Below, piece by piece: positions 45,206 to 56,666 of a DNA stretch of 64,000 nt. Source of the DNA: Pyrenochaeta sp. MPI-SDFR-AT-0127 (Eukaryota; Ascomycota; Dothideomycetes; Pleosporales; Cucurbitariaceae); the NCBI GenBank assembly GCA_020747015.1, contig JAGTJM010000031.1, positions 310,001 to 374,000 on the forward strand, written 5' to 3'. Each line of letters begins with the position of its first letter. Within the stretch, counting starts at the first letter, position 1. The notes beneath the pieces were generated by a model, which was not told the DNA's origin, did no database searches, and saw nothing but the letters and a program-made list of their open reading frames with translations. Both the position numbers and the translations under genes were made by a program.

Positions 45206-47587
45206 GATGAATTACAAGAAGGCTTCGATAAAGAATGAAGTTGTCGTAGGAGAACGTGTGAGAGCAGCTGTGGTGTAGACCGCGGAGAATGAATGAAGGA
45301 GCGCTGCCAATGGTTAATGTCTGGTACAAGGTGGACCAACGACGAGGTGAATGGTCGAAACGGATAAGAAACCGCCCAGCTTTTGAGAAAAATGACAAGA
45401 AGTAACAGTGAAGGTGAAGGCTGTCGGAGCCGAGGAGCGTGAGACGCAATATAAACAAGCCACAATGGCCTTGTGTGGGGTTGAGCCATGGGAGAAATTG
45501 GGAGGTAGACGGGGTAAAGCAAGACGGCCTTAGGTAAGCGGAGTGTTGGAGACTTACATCAACGCGCAAGCAGTGAAGGTGCGGCGGAAAGCTGTGTCAG
45601 GTATGAGGAGCTGTGCGTATGAGCCAAGACGTGCACAGCACGCGGGAGTGAGAAGTAAGAGGCGAATGGGGGAGCGAAAGTAGTAAAGGAGTGCAAAGAG
45701 GGCGGGTTTAAACGAAGGCTATCTACCAGAGGCAGGCACTCTAAATGAATGAACGAATGTGAGGGTTAAAGAAAGAAGGTGTTTGACGGTTGTAGGAGGA
45801 AAAGAAGGACCAAGGCTAGAGACAGGAGCATGGGGCCTGCGGAGCCCACGAGCTGATGTACTCGCGTTGCAGTGTCCAGGCCATAGTGACCAAGCTCCGC
45901 GAAGAATCATCCGCATTTGAAACAGCTTGGCAAGGGACTAGCTCCCGTGGACGACCATGCCCAATTCAAAGGTGCTGCCCGCAGGCTAAGCGTCGCTGGT
46001 CTGCTTCAGTCGCTGTAGCCGGAGCGTGGGGCCAGTCACGATTGGAGCGGCTTGGGAGATTGTTTGGAGGGTGCCCGAGGACGTGTGCGGCGGCCACAGG
46101 CGCGTAGAGGAGTGCAGCCGGGCATTGGCGCGTGGCTGGCTGGCAGGCGAACCAGGCAACATGAAGGCAGAAACAAGTCACAATTACGACTCGTCGCGAC
46201 GTGGACGCAGAGGACGAGCAGCCCTGTTGCCCAGGGGCGGCGCGCTGATTGGCCGTCGGGGCCTGAAACGACCATGGCCTGCGACACGGCCAGATCAGGC
46301 AAGAGCGCCCCTAGGCCACTCCCCACAGCACGCATAAACCCGCACTCAACACAGGACCCACTTGGGAAAGACGCATGCCAAAGGGGTGCCCTTGCGCGTC
46401 AAAATTTCTTCATGCACCATGGCGAATCCAAATCGTGGCGTCCAACGAGCCCCCGCCGCACTGGAGCCACACGGCACGTCCGGCTCCAACAAGATTCGCG
46501 GCCGTTGGTGTGTCTCAAAACCAACCAAAACCAAACATTCTGGGCCATCCAGTCGTCGTCGCCCGTCAAGGCGCCGTTTCACCCGCTGATGAAGGGACTC
46601 GTCTACACCTAGGCTGTACTTCCCACTGTCACCGACACTCGCATCCCGTGACAAGTCCTCGTACGACCGCCATTCTCTCCGGATCCGACTTGCTCTGATC
46701 TGCCGTTGCTGCTTCCTCTTACCCTTCGCCTCCCACCAGGCGGAGTCCGAGGTAATACATGTAAGAACTGACCACGTACTACTGTACCACCCAACCGCAG
46801 CATGGAACCGGCATGGGCAATGGCCGCTCTTCATGCCTCTTCTACATATCAGCATGTACAGCATAAAGGAGAGAGAAACAGAAAAAGTGACGTTGTTTTA
46901 AACATAGTCTATTGACATTGCTGCGCCCCATGCCTACAGGGTCCAGCAAACTGGTTCTGGGGTGGCCTGGTCGGCCTTCTGCAGCCTTCAATCTATCTGC
47001 TGGTTGCGCCGCATCTAGGGAACCCTGGAATTAGATTGCTGAGACCATCGACGCGACCCGTCCATTTGCACATCGCAAATAGCCTGTCTATCCCATAGTG
47101 ACTGCAGCATGCACATTCAATACAAGTCCATTCACAAGAAGCAGTAATATCACACCAGCTGCTTCTCCCCTTGTCATAGTTTTTTACACTAATCAGGCTT
47201 GTGCTAATTAAATGCGGTCACTTTACACCTCAAGCACCTAGATTCATCCCCTCGGCCACTTTCTGACCACCAAATGCAACCACTGAGCACGCTGACCAGA
47301 AGTGCAATTTGACTTTGACTACCACGAAGAATTGTTACTACCCCTTGTTGTCTGGCACCCAAAATAGTAACAACTTTCACAGTTAAATGTATGCTTTCGT
47401 GTGGCACCCAATGGCCATCAAAACACTAAGATTTGTTACAAAAAATGTACAAGCACGGATCTCAACGCTATCCTCAGCAATCTCCCAGATCCAAGCGGCT
47501 TGCTCTTCGCTCAGGTATTCGCTAGCCCCTTAAACAAACCAAAATCTCAAACTCCCCATGCTCGTCTATAATAGCACCTTACAAACC
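45206..47587. other. protease promoter and VPS10 3' flank
   Basis: This 2.4 kb intergenic region carries the protease promoter at the left: pyrimidine-rich on the gene strand, with many CTTCTTTC-like runs. A GC-rich block lies at 45900-46400, and the AT-richer VPS10 3' flank after 46860. Long overlapping frames at 46026-46864 on both strands look like chance frames. No gene, RNA or transposon is supported. Confidence 0.55.
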
Positions 47588-50500
47588 TTACACGTCCTCG
47601 TCACTATCTTCCCCAAGCAGCTCGCCCTCGTCAGGATCCACAACCGCATAGTCACCGCGGCCTCTTGCAAACGAGCTCCTACTTGTATACGTACGTCCAC
47701 CATAACCACCTCCCATCCTGCTTGCGGCGAACCTCCATATACTGCCAATGAGCAGTGGGATTGCCGCAGCGACAGCCACCAGCCCCGAAATGGCAGCCAC
47801 AGGCCACTGGACCCACGGCGCCTCACTATCAAATGCCCCACTGCCCCCTCCATCACCCAGCCTGATCCTTCCAAACTTGCCATCCCAGTTGCGCCACACG
47901 TAGTACCCAATCCCGCCTGCAGCGATGAATGGAATCACCACTGCCATGAAGACGCCAAATCCAGAGATGCCGTGTTTCTGCTCAAATTCGTCCTCAAAGC
48001 CAGGGCAAGGATGCACGTCCCCAGTCTTGTCGTATTCGTTGCCTCCTTCACATGTGGAGAGCGGAATCTTCCGGTACGGGGTGTTGTCCCACCATTCGCG
48101 AGCGCCCTTTTCACAGACAGCCTTAGGATCTGAGAGCGTGAGGCCTGGGATGACGGCGCATTCTCCACCAGGCTGCCGTTCATAGTTATATGCACTGTCA
48201 GGCTGTATTAGTATCAAATCGACTTCAAAGTCTGTAGAGAAGCGTACCATTCATAATCGCGCCTTGTGCAAGAACAATTCCTGGCAATGTCGTGCATGTG
48301 GTAGATTCTCTCGCTATTCTTGCACTTCGCGTCGCGCTTCTTACGATGATATTGTGCAACATGCCCAAAGAGACACTCGGGATTGTCTTGCTGGAGCGGG
48401 TGTTGTGGTGACCAAAGATCGTAATCTCCGTTGGTGGGATCGTTCTCGTTCAATTCGCATTTTCTGTCAAATTCCGGCAGTCCAGAGAAATCAACATTGA
48501 CAGCGACCAGCTCCTTCCCGTCCTTGCCCCATAGAAGGAAGTTAAGTGAGGTGTCGCTTGGGACTGTAGTGATTGCATCGACCCGAATCCTGTGCTCTGA
48601 AAATTTGAAAAGGTTCCACTTGCTGCCACTGTCGAGAGTGTAGTACAAGTGGTCAGTGTCTTCGCCTCGACGGACAATGACAATGACGGAACCTTGATCG
48701 CCAAACTCCCAAGCGTAGGCACCTTTCTTGATTTCCTTCCAGGTAAGGCCTGCATCAGTAGTCATGAAAGTATTGGCTTCACCGAACGTGCTGAGTTCTG
48801 ACCCAACATTGCCCACTCCAAGCATTAGACCCACTGCAGTTGGAGAAGAGTACATCTCCCGAGGATCTGCACGCTCTGTGTAACCGTGAATGTGCAAGCC
48901 GCACTTCGTCTTATCTGATACATCGCAGCCGTATGCCTTGTTATCCGAGTCCTTCTCAGGAGCCTGAATGCCCTCCCAGTCTGCGCCGTCGTTGTGCGTA
49001 ATCCGACTCTGTTTCTTTTTCTTGGAGCCATTGTTGACTTCATCCACATTTACGACAACGTTTGCAACTGCAACACCTTCGAGGCCCTGCAATTTCTCGA
49101 AGTCGACGTATCCTTCTGTGTTTCTGTTCACAGCATTTAAGCTCATGACATATGATGTACCATTGCTGTTGCTTTTGATTATGGAACCATACTCCTGATC
49201 TGGTCGTGGGTTGACAGTAACATGGAGGAACACGGCGTGCGTAGAGCTCTCCAGTACGGTATAGGCTGTCTGGTGAATGTCGAAGAATTTAGGGGGGAAT
49301 TTGGCTTCGGCAAAGACATTGGCATCCAGACTGGCATCCAGATGTAACGTTTTGCCATCGCCGCCCTTCGTTGCCACCACAATGAACTCGGCCATTGTTG
49401 CGAATTCTACCACAGACTTGAACTTGGTATCCTTTTTCTTGAACCAGTCATCGCTAGAAATAAGCTCCAATGGGGCGCCCATCTCCTCATTTGAATGTTG
49501 TTCGCAGAAGACTCGCTCCTCCTTGACATTCCGACCAGCTTCACGCCAGACGAATGCACACTTCTTGACGTAGGGTACCAAGGGATCCCAGCTCTCTTTC
49601 TGGCCATTCTTCTGAGAAACATAGGCGACAGTGTGGCAATCTTTATCTCCAAGCTTTTCACAGTTCTCGCCACCCATCCAGATGATCCAACCTGGTCTTT
49701 TAGGGTGAAATTGCATAATCTGAAGCATCTCCCGGTTTGGCATTACGGGGGCCTCGAAGGAGTGAATGCTTTTGTGGAGTCCACGGTCGTCGGAGTAATA
49801 CACCTTCTTGGTAGCAGTCAAGAAGTACACATAATTGCTGTCGTACTGGTGAGGATAGATCCTGACAATTTCGTCGTCAATCGCCTTCTGCCACTTCTTT
49901 CCATGATCATGAGTGATCCAGGCAGTACGCTCGTCCGTAAGCATAACTACTGTCTCATCCGTGTCGCGGGTGTTCCCAGTATCATCACTTCCCTGGGTGT
50001 TGCGCTCTAGATAGTACTGCTCCATAAAGTTGCTGCCCTTGAATTTGGTGATCTCACTGGTGATCTTGTCACTCTTTGGTGGTGGTTTTTCGACCGCATC
50101 GCACTGGTGTTCAACTTCTTTGTCCTTCTCCGTCTTACCTGTGCACTGGTTGCCAGGGATTTTTCTCCAGCCTGAACTACCTTTGTAGGTTTTGGCATTA
50201 TTCTCACATGCGCCTTTTGGTAATTTCAGGGAATCTGAAGCCACACACCGCTTGTCTTTACCCTGGCCTTCGGGCTTGAAGTTGAAATCACACTCGTAAT
50301 CCCTGAGTTCGTCGCACTCGCAGGGTTCAAAGGTCGGTACCGGGTCGTTGAACACATCTCCAACGAAGCATTCGGCATCCCACTTGCGTCTCCGGAACAG
50401 TTGTTTGTGTCCCATGACGCAACTTGGCTTGCCATCCTGCTCTTTACGCACTGGCCACTTCGGCTCAAAGTCTTTATCTTCGCATTTCCTCTCGTGCAGA

Positions 50501-52185
50501 CCGTTAAAGTCTAGATGAATAATGACGTGCTCTCGGCCACCACCATCTTTTTTCTTGGATGCGTAAAGCATAAACTTCAAGCTCGTCGCGTCAGGCAGTG
50601 TCGTTAATTCGCGAGCGCGGATCTTGAACTTGAGTTGGATTTTATTCCACGTACCCTTTCGCCCATGCTTAAGCGAATACCTAATCACATCGGTATCTCC
50701 TTCATCAAAGACTGCTACCAGGACCGAGCCCTGGTCGCCAAATTCGTACTTGTGCGCTTCTTCGAGAGCCAATTCCCAAGTGAGCCCTGCATCATCGGAA
50801 ACATAGAGATCCCCATCAGTGTACTTGCCGAGGTACTCGCCAGTATTTCCTACTCCCATAACGATACCGGGAGCAGGGCTGGAAAAGACACGGCCACTGT
50901 TGTGCAGGTTGGTCACGGAGTGTAGGTGTAGCTCTGCATCCTTTCCTTTGATGCTGAGCTTCTCGAACGATCTTCCATCATCAAAACTGATGCGAGATTT
51001 CAACTTCTTGTTCTGGCCCGATTTCTCGACCTCTTTCCAGTTGTCTACAGTATTGACCAATACTACACCTTGTATATTGGCAATCTTTTCGAAATCGACG
51101 TAGCCATCCTGATTGCGGTTTGTGTGCTCGGCGTTTTTGGTAAAATATGTTCCGTTCGAATTGCTTGTGTACAAATTTCCCATGGCGACATACTTTGAAG
51201 TCATGACATCAACTTGTATGCTGTAATTTGTTGACTCGAGTATAGTGTATGCATCCTCCTCAATCTTGTGGTCTCCAAACTCGGCATGGTGCCATGTTTC
51301 GGTATCTTCGGTAACGTAGAGGGATAATTCGCTCGAGTGGTCCGACTTGGCGGCGGCAACAAGGTAGCCTTTCACGGCAGCCATATTTGCCATGCCTTGT
51401 ACGGTGCGGTTAGAAGACATGACCGGTTCCTCTTCATCCTTGAAATAGCTAAGATTGTTAGCAGTTGCAACACGAGCAGCCCGTATTGCCACTCACTTGT
51501 CAGTCATCAGTAGTCTAAAGTCCTTGGATCTGTCCGAATATTTGCCCCTTGTGATACATAGTATGCGCTTATCATGTTTGTCTGTGCCTAAGAGAAAACG
51601 CTCAGAGCTCTTGGCCCATTGACACATTCGGCGGTCATCGACAAGGACTTTTGGTTCTGACTTGAAACCATCTTCGGTATAGTATGTCTGCCACTTGTGT
51701 CAACTACCATCAAACGTACAAGTCAAGTGGGAATCCCTCACCCTTCCGAGACACGGCGCAGTGAAGCAGTTCTCGATCTCATTTATCAGTATCTTCTTGT
51801 TGTCTTGCGCATGCCAGCCAACAGGTCCATTCGGCGAGGGCGGAAGCTCAGTTTTGAAGCTAGCCCATGTCTCTCCCTGGTCGTATGTGATCCAGTGCGC
51901 ATCTTCGCTCAAAACCAGAGCCACCTTGTTATCGTACGGATTCTTGAGAATGCCCAGTCCATGCAAGTCCTTTAACTGTTTCCAGGCCTTGCCTGCATCC
52001 TGTGACCGCCATATCTTCCCAGTCTCGAGCTCTTGTACCAACGCGATGGCCGAATCATCAAAGTACATGAGATTGACCAGTTCGTTGCTGAAGGGTGTGG
52101 TCTCGACGAGCGGCTCATCTTTAGCGGCGGCCGAGGGTGCTAATGCCAGCAGAGCGGGCAGCAGTAGGCCCTTGAGGTATCTCAT
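47588..52185 (-). CDS. vps10: vacuolar protein sorting receptor VPS10, 1482 aa
   Basis: VPS10 is the Golgi-to-endosome receptor that carries soluble hydrolases such as carboxypeptidase Y to the vacuole and is recycled by retromer. Exons are 52185-51742, 51693-51497, 51448-48248 and 48194-47588, with introns of 48, 48 and 53 bp. The protein has a signal peptide (MRYLKGLLLPALLALAPSAAA) and two tandem VPS10 beta-propeller repeats (about 30-660 and 690-1330). Asp-box motifs are visible (for example SDDAGLTWEL, TDAGLTWKEI, YDQGETWASF), and each repeat ends in the 10CC Cys-rich module (ECDELRDYECDFNF and RNCSCTRRDYEC). Transmembrane segment 1 lies near 1357-1377 (FGVFMAVVIPFIAAGGIGYYV). A second hydrophobic span follows near 1400-1422, seen in other filamentous-fungal VPS10 proteins. 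The cytosolic tail ends DYAVVDPDEGELLGEDSDEDV, acidic as expected for sorting. The start of exon 2 (WQTYYTEDGF) was chosen by phase and family fit. Confidence 0.98.
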
Positions 52186-52687
52186 GATGCATGAAGGCGG
52201 AGGGAAATGTCGAGGGTGGAGTGTGAGGCAGGCGGGCCTAGTGAACAGATGGCTGCTTCGCCGTCTACAGCCTTGTCAGAAAGCTGAAGGCAGACGCCCC
52301 CCCGATGTGACGCTTGGCACTCTGAAACAGTCGACGCGCCGCACGGAGAAGCTGCGCCGGGCGTTTCAATGAGGCACGGGAATGTGATGCGGGACTGATT
52401 TGAGAAGTCTACAAGTTGAAGCCGTGTTTGGAGGCAGAAGGCGCTACAGAGACAAAAGAACAGGACGCCTGCAGCGCGAAGACGTGCCGCGTTGGTGACG
52501 AATGAGCGGAGCCTGCGGGTGGGCGCACGCCCGCCGTCAACCTCCGCAGCCTCCATCCTTGTCGCTCGTGCAACTACTCCTAGACACGCCAACATTGCAT
52601 ATGCTCGGCCATTCCAAGTGAGAGACTCGACAAGTCCTACTCTCCAACTCATGTCAGAACTCAACTTTGAATACACTATCTGAGCAT
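52186..52687. other. VPS10 promoter region
   Basis: This 0.5 kb spacer lies between the VPS10 start and the 3' end of the next minus-strand gene. A 164-codon minus frame (52182-52676) covers it but is Arg/Ala/Cys-rich without protein character. No element was recognised. Confidence 0.55.
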
Positions 52688-53500
52688 CTACTCTGGAAGA
52701 TCATGGTAGTGATGATGGTGGAAGAGATGGAAATGGCGTGGGCTCCTTCCCTGTCCTTCATGATCAAGGCGGCCTAGCCCTCTTCCCAGAGCCTCCTCAT
52801 TCCCATACAGCCTTCCCGACTCTTCAACGTACTTCACAACCGTTAGGCATCCCATAATCACTACTTCAGGATCCATCAGCCCTTCTTTCATCACATCCTC
52901 CCAGATTTCTAGCTTCCCAGCCTCTCCTCCCGCCACCACAACTGTCCCAGATCCAGCAAATGTGAAGCGGGCCATGACTGGAGATGCTGCATCTGGCGAG
53001 AAATCTAGAGACGACAGCTCCAGACAAGCACATGTTCTCCTCAAGTGCCAGACATACCGCGTCCCATGACACGTAAACGCCCAGTTGTCGAAGTCTGGCG
53101 CTGCCATTTCGATGGGTATGTCATGGCCGGGTTTTCGTGAGGGGTTAACGGTCAGCCTGGCGCGCGGATAGCAGGCAATGTGGCTGACCGTATGGGCGTG
53201 GAACCCTGCGCGACCTGTAATCTCTGTCGCCAATGGGCGTGAAATGGAGATGTCAGGACCCTTGTGGGCATGAGAGGCGGTGGCAGTGGAGCCGTAGCGA
53301 ACATCATATGAAGGTGAGGTTGAAGCTTGGCTTCTCGCAGCGGTTGGTAAGAGGTGCGATAGAAACTTGCTTTCTGTTGTGTAGAGACTGTAGGCCAAAA
53401 CGGATGCTTGAGAGTCTCCTGGCTCGTCTTCTCCGGTCAGCGTCGAGTGCTCATACTCGTCGGCTGACAACTGATTCTGTATTGCTGGCGAAGGCATCAT
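52688..53500 (-). CDS. uncharacterised fungal protein, 270 aa
   Basis: This is a single open frame with tandem ATGs at 53500 and 53497. It contains folded-looking, beta-rich segments: VLAYSLYTTESKFLSHLL, GFHAHTVSHIACYPRARLTVN, NWAFTCHGTRYVWHLRRTCACLEL, and ARFTFAGSGTVVVAGGEAGKLEIWED. These alternate hydrophobic strands suggest a compact beta-barrel or tubby/LURP-like fold, but no signature motif is seen, so this is only an impression. A helical segment follows (PEVVIMGCLTVVKYVEESG). The C-terminus is odd, with nine His in about 15 residues (HFHLFHHHHYHDLPE), which could bind metal. No signal peptide or membrane span is present. I do not recognise the family, though similar orphan proteins are common in filamentous ascomycetes. 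It lies just upstream of VPS10 on the same strand. Confidence 0.72.
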   Translation of the reverse strand: MMPSPAIQNQLSADEYEHSTLTGEDEPGDSQASVLAYSLYTTESKFLSHLLPTAARSQASTSPSYDVRYGSTATASHAHKGPDISISRPLATEITGRAGFHAHTVSHIACYPRARLTVNPSRKPGHDIPIEMAAPDFDNWAFTCHGTRYVWHLRRTCACLELSSLDFSPDAASPVMARFTFAGSGTVVVAGGEAGKLEIWEDVMKEGLMDPEVVIMGCLTVVKYVEESGRLYGNEEALGRGLGRLDHEGQGRSPRHFHLFHHHHYHDLPE

Positions 53501-54518
53501 GATTTACCTCGGAATTTTCGTGATGGAGGTCAACGCATTTCATGTCCGCTGTTCAAACGCTTGTTCGCCTGTTTGCATCCACAGGCGGACATCGACTTCT
53601 TTGTTCGATATCCTAACTCCGGCATTATCTCCTTCATGAAGAGCATCTCCATTTCAATTATCTTATGTTTTCTCTGTATACGCTATTGCTTCGTATTTCT
53701 TGAGCTGCGTAGAGCGTGGATTCAAAATTTCATGGGACCTCGCAGCTACAGATGGAAGGCCCTCTGCACAAGTGTCGCCGTAGTAAAGTGAACACATTGA
53801 TTGTTTGTAAGGTAGACGCCTTGGTCAATGGACAATGAAGGTATAAGACCTTGAATCCATGCGATCGTTGAGAAGGAAGCTAATCTGTATGTTGTAGAAT
53901 GGATGATTGCAGACAGCTTATCTGGAGCAGCATAGTCTTAGGTTTCCAGAGGACATGGACCAAACAAGAATTCACCAAACTGTAAAGCAAATACTTTTGA
54001 TGCTCAAGGAAGTGCAAACATGGACAGATATTCGAGGAAATCTGGCGGCATACCTGCAGCTACGCGCTGGTGCCGCGCCAATAATAGTTTATGCGCCGAG
54101 TTAATTCACCAAAGTTAATTGTAGCTGATGGGGATCTCAATGTGGACTGGAGCAGCGATAAATGCTGTTCGACGCCATTTTCGGCAGATTCAAGCGCCAG
54201 GAGCACAGTTTACCGAGATTTTGATGGCTCTTATTCGCCCAGGGCTCAATTCTCATGCAGAACATCGCTGTGCCACCTTCAGGTTGAACAGCGGCCTGTG
54301 CCACTAACAGCTGCTTGTGAGGATGGATTCAGGTACTTAGGGAGCATATTGTTGCATTGTTTGCGATGCTGGAGCAAGAGTTACCGGACAATTCAATTTG
54401 CTCAGATAGCCATCTAACAAGAATCATGTCCCTTGAACTTGAATCAAGATTTGTGAAAACAGGCTTTTGGTACGTAGAAATCTTTGAATGTCATTTGAGG
54501 TCAATAGAGTATTTGCTG
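53501..54518. other. AT-rich region upstream of the membrane-protein gene
   Basis: This 1 kb stretch contains a 59-codon plus-strand frame at 54128-54307 that looks protein-like (AVRRHFRQIQAPGAQF, EILMALIRPGLNSHAEHR). Near 54344 there is another protein-like stretch (VLREHIVALFAMLEQELPDN) in a frame reachable through a possible short intron. These may be exons or relics of an unrecognised gene. They could also be upstream exons of the gene called at 54519, though the frames do not join simply. Confidence 0.35.
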
Positions 54519-56666
54519 ATGTACAACCCTTCGCGCAGGACGAATATAGATGATGGACCTGTTCTAGGTCGAACAATTACAACTGATACCAGGACTGGCA
54601 ATTTACTCGTTGCACTCCTTGCTGTCCTGTCAACACTAGGTATTGTATATACTCTTGTCATCACCCAATTTCTAATGATGAAAGGGACTGCACATCTATG
54701 GCATCTCCTTGCCTTTGCGATTCATCAGGTCCGTGCCAATGGCCAACCGAGAGACGCCCTTTTCAGACAACAGCAAGCTTTACTACGCACACTTCCAACG
54801 CCAAGCTCAGTCATGGCAGATGTACTGAAGCTTTGGTGGGCCTGGAGAAAACATGCACGCCGACCACTGTTACGATCAATCGGCCTAGTACTCCTCGCAT
54901 TCCTTTTCGCAACGGCGACTATCGCAGCCAGTGTGTTCTCCTCTCTTATTGTCGACGGTGGGAGTATCACTGTGCTAGTCGATTCACCATTTTGCGGCAA
55001 AGTGAACCCAAGTGGGAGGGCCTGGCAGTCGTACAAGGTAGCCCTTGAGAATTCTACCCCCACGTACGCCAAAGACTGCTACAAGAACGCATCGCTCCCA
55101 TCTACTTGTAACGTATTTGTGCACCCAAGTGTGCCGTTTACCGTTCAAGATGCCCCGTGTCCTTTCAATGCAAGTATGTGCGTTGCTGAGAAAGCGGTTA
55201 GCATGGATTCTGGGCTCGTTGACGTCAGTAAGGCCTTTGGACTCAACCTTGCGGCTAGGGACCGGATCAGTTACAGAAGAAGAGCTACGTGCACCGTTCT
55301 CCCTTCACAAGGCCATACGGCCATCTTCAATTTGACCGAGCTCCCTCAGTACACGCCTTCACGTGGCGCTCTTCCAGGTGAGCAGGTTGTGGCGATTAAC
55401 TTTGGGCGTACAAACGATCCGAGCCAAATCGCTAGTTTCGTAGCGAGTCTTACCCTATCCAATGTTAGCGCAACTCCAAAGTTTTATGGGTAAGTCTGTG
55501 GTCTTGATTGACCCATTACATGCTGGCTGATTTGTTGGCATTTAGTGGCAGAAACTTCTACACGAATGTGAACAATACAGAGCCGCCTGGCATCATTCCT
55601 ATCAGAGCACTTTTCAATCCAGACGGTGACACAATGTTCAAGGTATTCATGCCCAATTCCGTAGCTTACGACAACCCTGTGGATGACCCGCTCTTTTCTG
55701 CACATAAGAAATTATTGTCCTACGATGACACACAGCTGAAGAATGATACAATATATATGTCAGATTTTCTGATCAAAGGGATTGGGTGCTTACAGCAAGT
55801 GAGTAAACATATTTCTTATGCGAATTGCAAGTCTTTTTGGTTTCTCACCCTCATGCAGTTTGAATACTGTCACGTACGAGCAGGCAAAGAAGACTTCTGT
55901 ACTCCTCTGGGTGGAAAAACCGACTACAATTTCACGGAATTCAGCTTCCCTGAGGCAAATGAGATACAACGAGCTTTGCTACAATTGATCGTCTTTTCAT
56001 CATATCTCTACGATTTCGCTCACACCGACACTTGTCAAGCTTCATCACTCATCAAGAGGGCAGATGCTCGTATTGAATCGCTTCCGGATGATCAGTGGAA
56101 ACAGGAGGTCGTGGGTTGGGAAAAAGAAACATGGGCTGCCTTGCAAATTCTCGTATCCCAATATGCAATCGGGCCAAAGGTTAGTGATCCACTAGCAGAT
56201 AACTATTGGATTCACCCAGAGACGAGAGCGGAGAAGACGCTGTGTGGAGCACAGAAAATGACCAAATCTGGCGACTTTGTGTGAGTCGCTCTATTACGTC
56301 TGATATATTTTTCTAATCAAAAGCAGAAACATTAATGTCTTCGGTCTCTCCTTTGTGATCGCCTTCTCCATTATGGTCTCCGTTCTTGACATCATGCTAC
56401 TGAAGTTCCTGGTATATCTCAGTAGCTTTCGACGCGCACTAGCCCCACGTATTGATCGCTGGATTCAAGATGGGGTTTGGCAGTTGCAACGTCGGGCGTA
56501 TGAAGGCGAAGGACACAGGGATTGGAAAGACCTCGAGAGTGAAATCCCACTTATGCATAAGGACCAGAAGCTGAAAGATCTATCGATAACGTGGCTGCCT
56601 GGGAAAAGTCCAGGGCCGCTGTTCAGTTCGACGTTTAACTCAGGTGCTTCATTAGAACCCGAGTGA
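54519..56666 (+). CDS. unrecognised fungal membrane protein with large lumenal/extracellular domain, 646 aa
   Basis: There are five exons: 54519-54639, 54685-55489, 55546-55798, 55859-56280 and 56327-56666 (introns 45, 56, 60 and 46 bp). The first intron is supported by the decayed paralogue at 39922-42090, which preserves the sequence on both sides (STLG/TAHLWHL against VTL/NAHLWHL). The start at MYNPSRRTNIDDGP fits best, but an upstream start is possible. Hydrophobic segments lie near residues 28-55, 105-130 (GLVLLAFLFATATIAASVFSS) and 537-567 (VIAFSIMVSVLDIMLLKFL). The 400-residue loop between the last two is Cys-rich with many N-x-S/T sites, so it is probably lumenal or external. The tail after the last span carries FRRALAPRIDRWIQDG and WQLQRRAYEGEG, strongly kept in the decayed copy. 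I do not know a function. Surface receptor-like or structural roles fit the topology but are speculation. Confidence 0.82.

Noticed and set aside
46052..46864. Plus 186-codon and minus 172-codon overlapping frames between protease and VPS10
   Set aside because: The frames lie on opposite strands of the same GC-rich DNA, translate to Arg/Pro-rich sequence, and have no splice-consistent extension or family resemblance.
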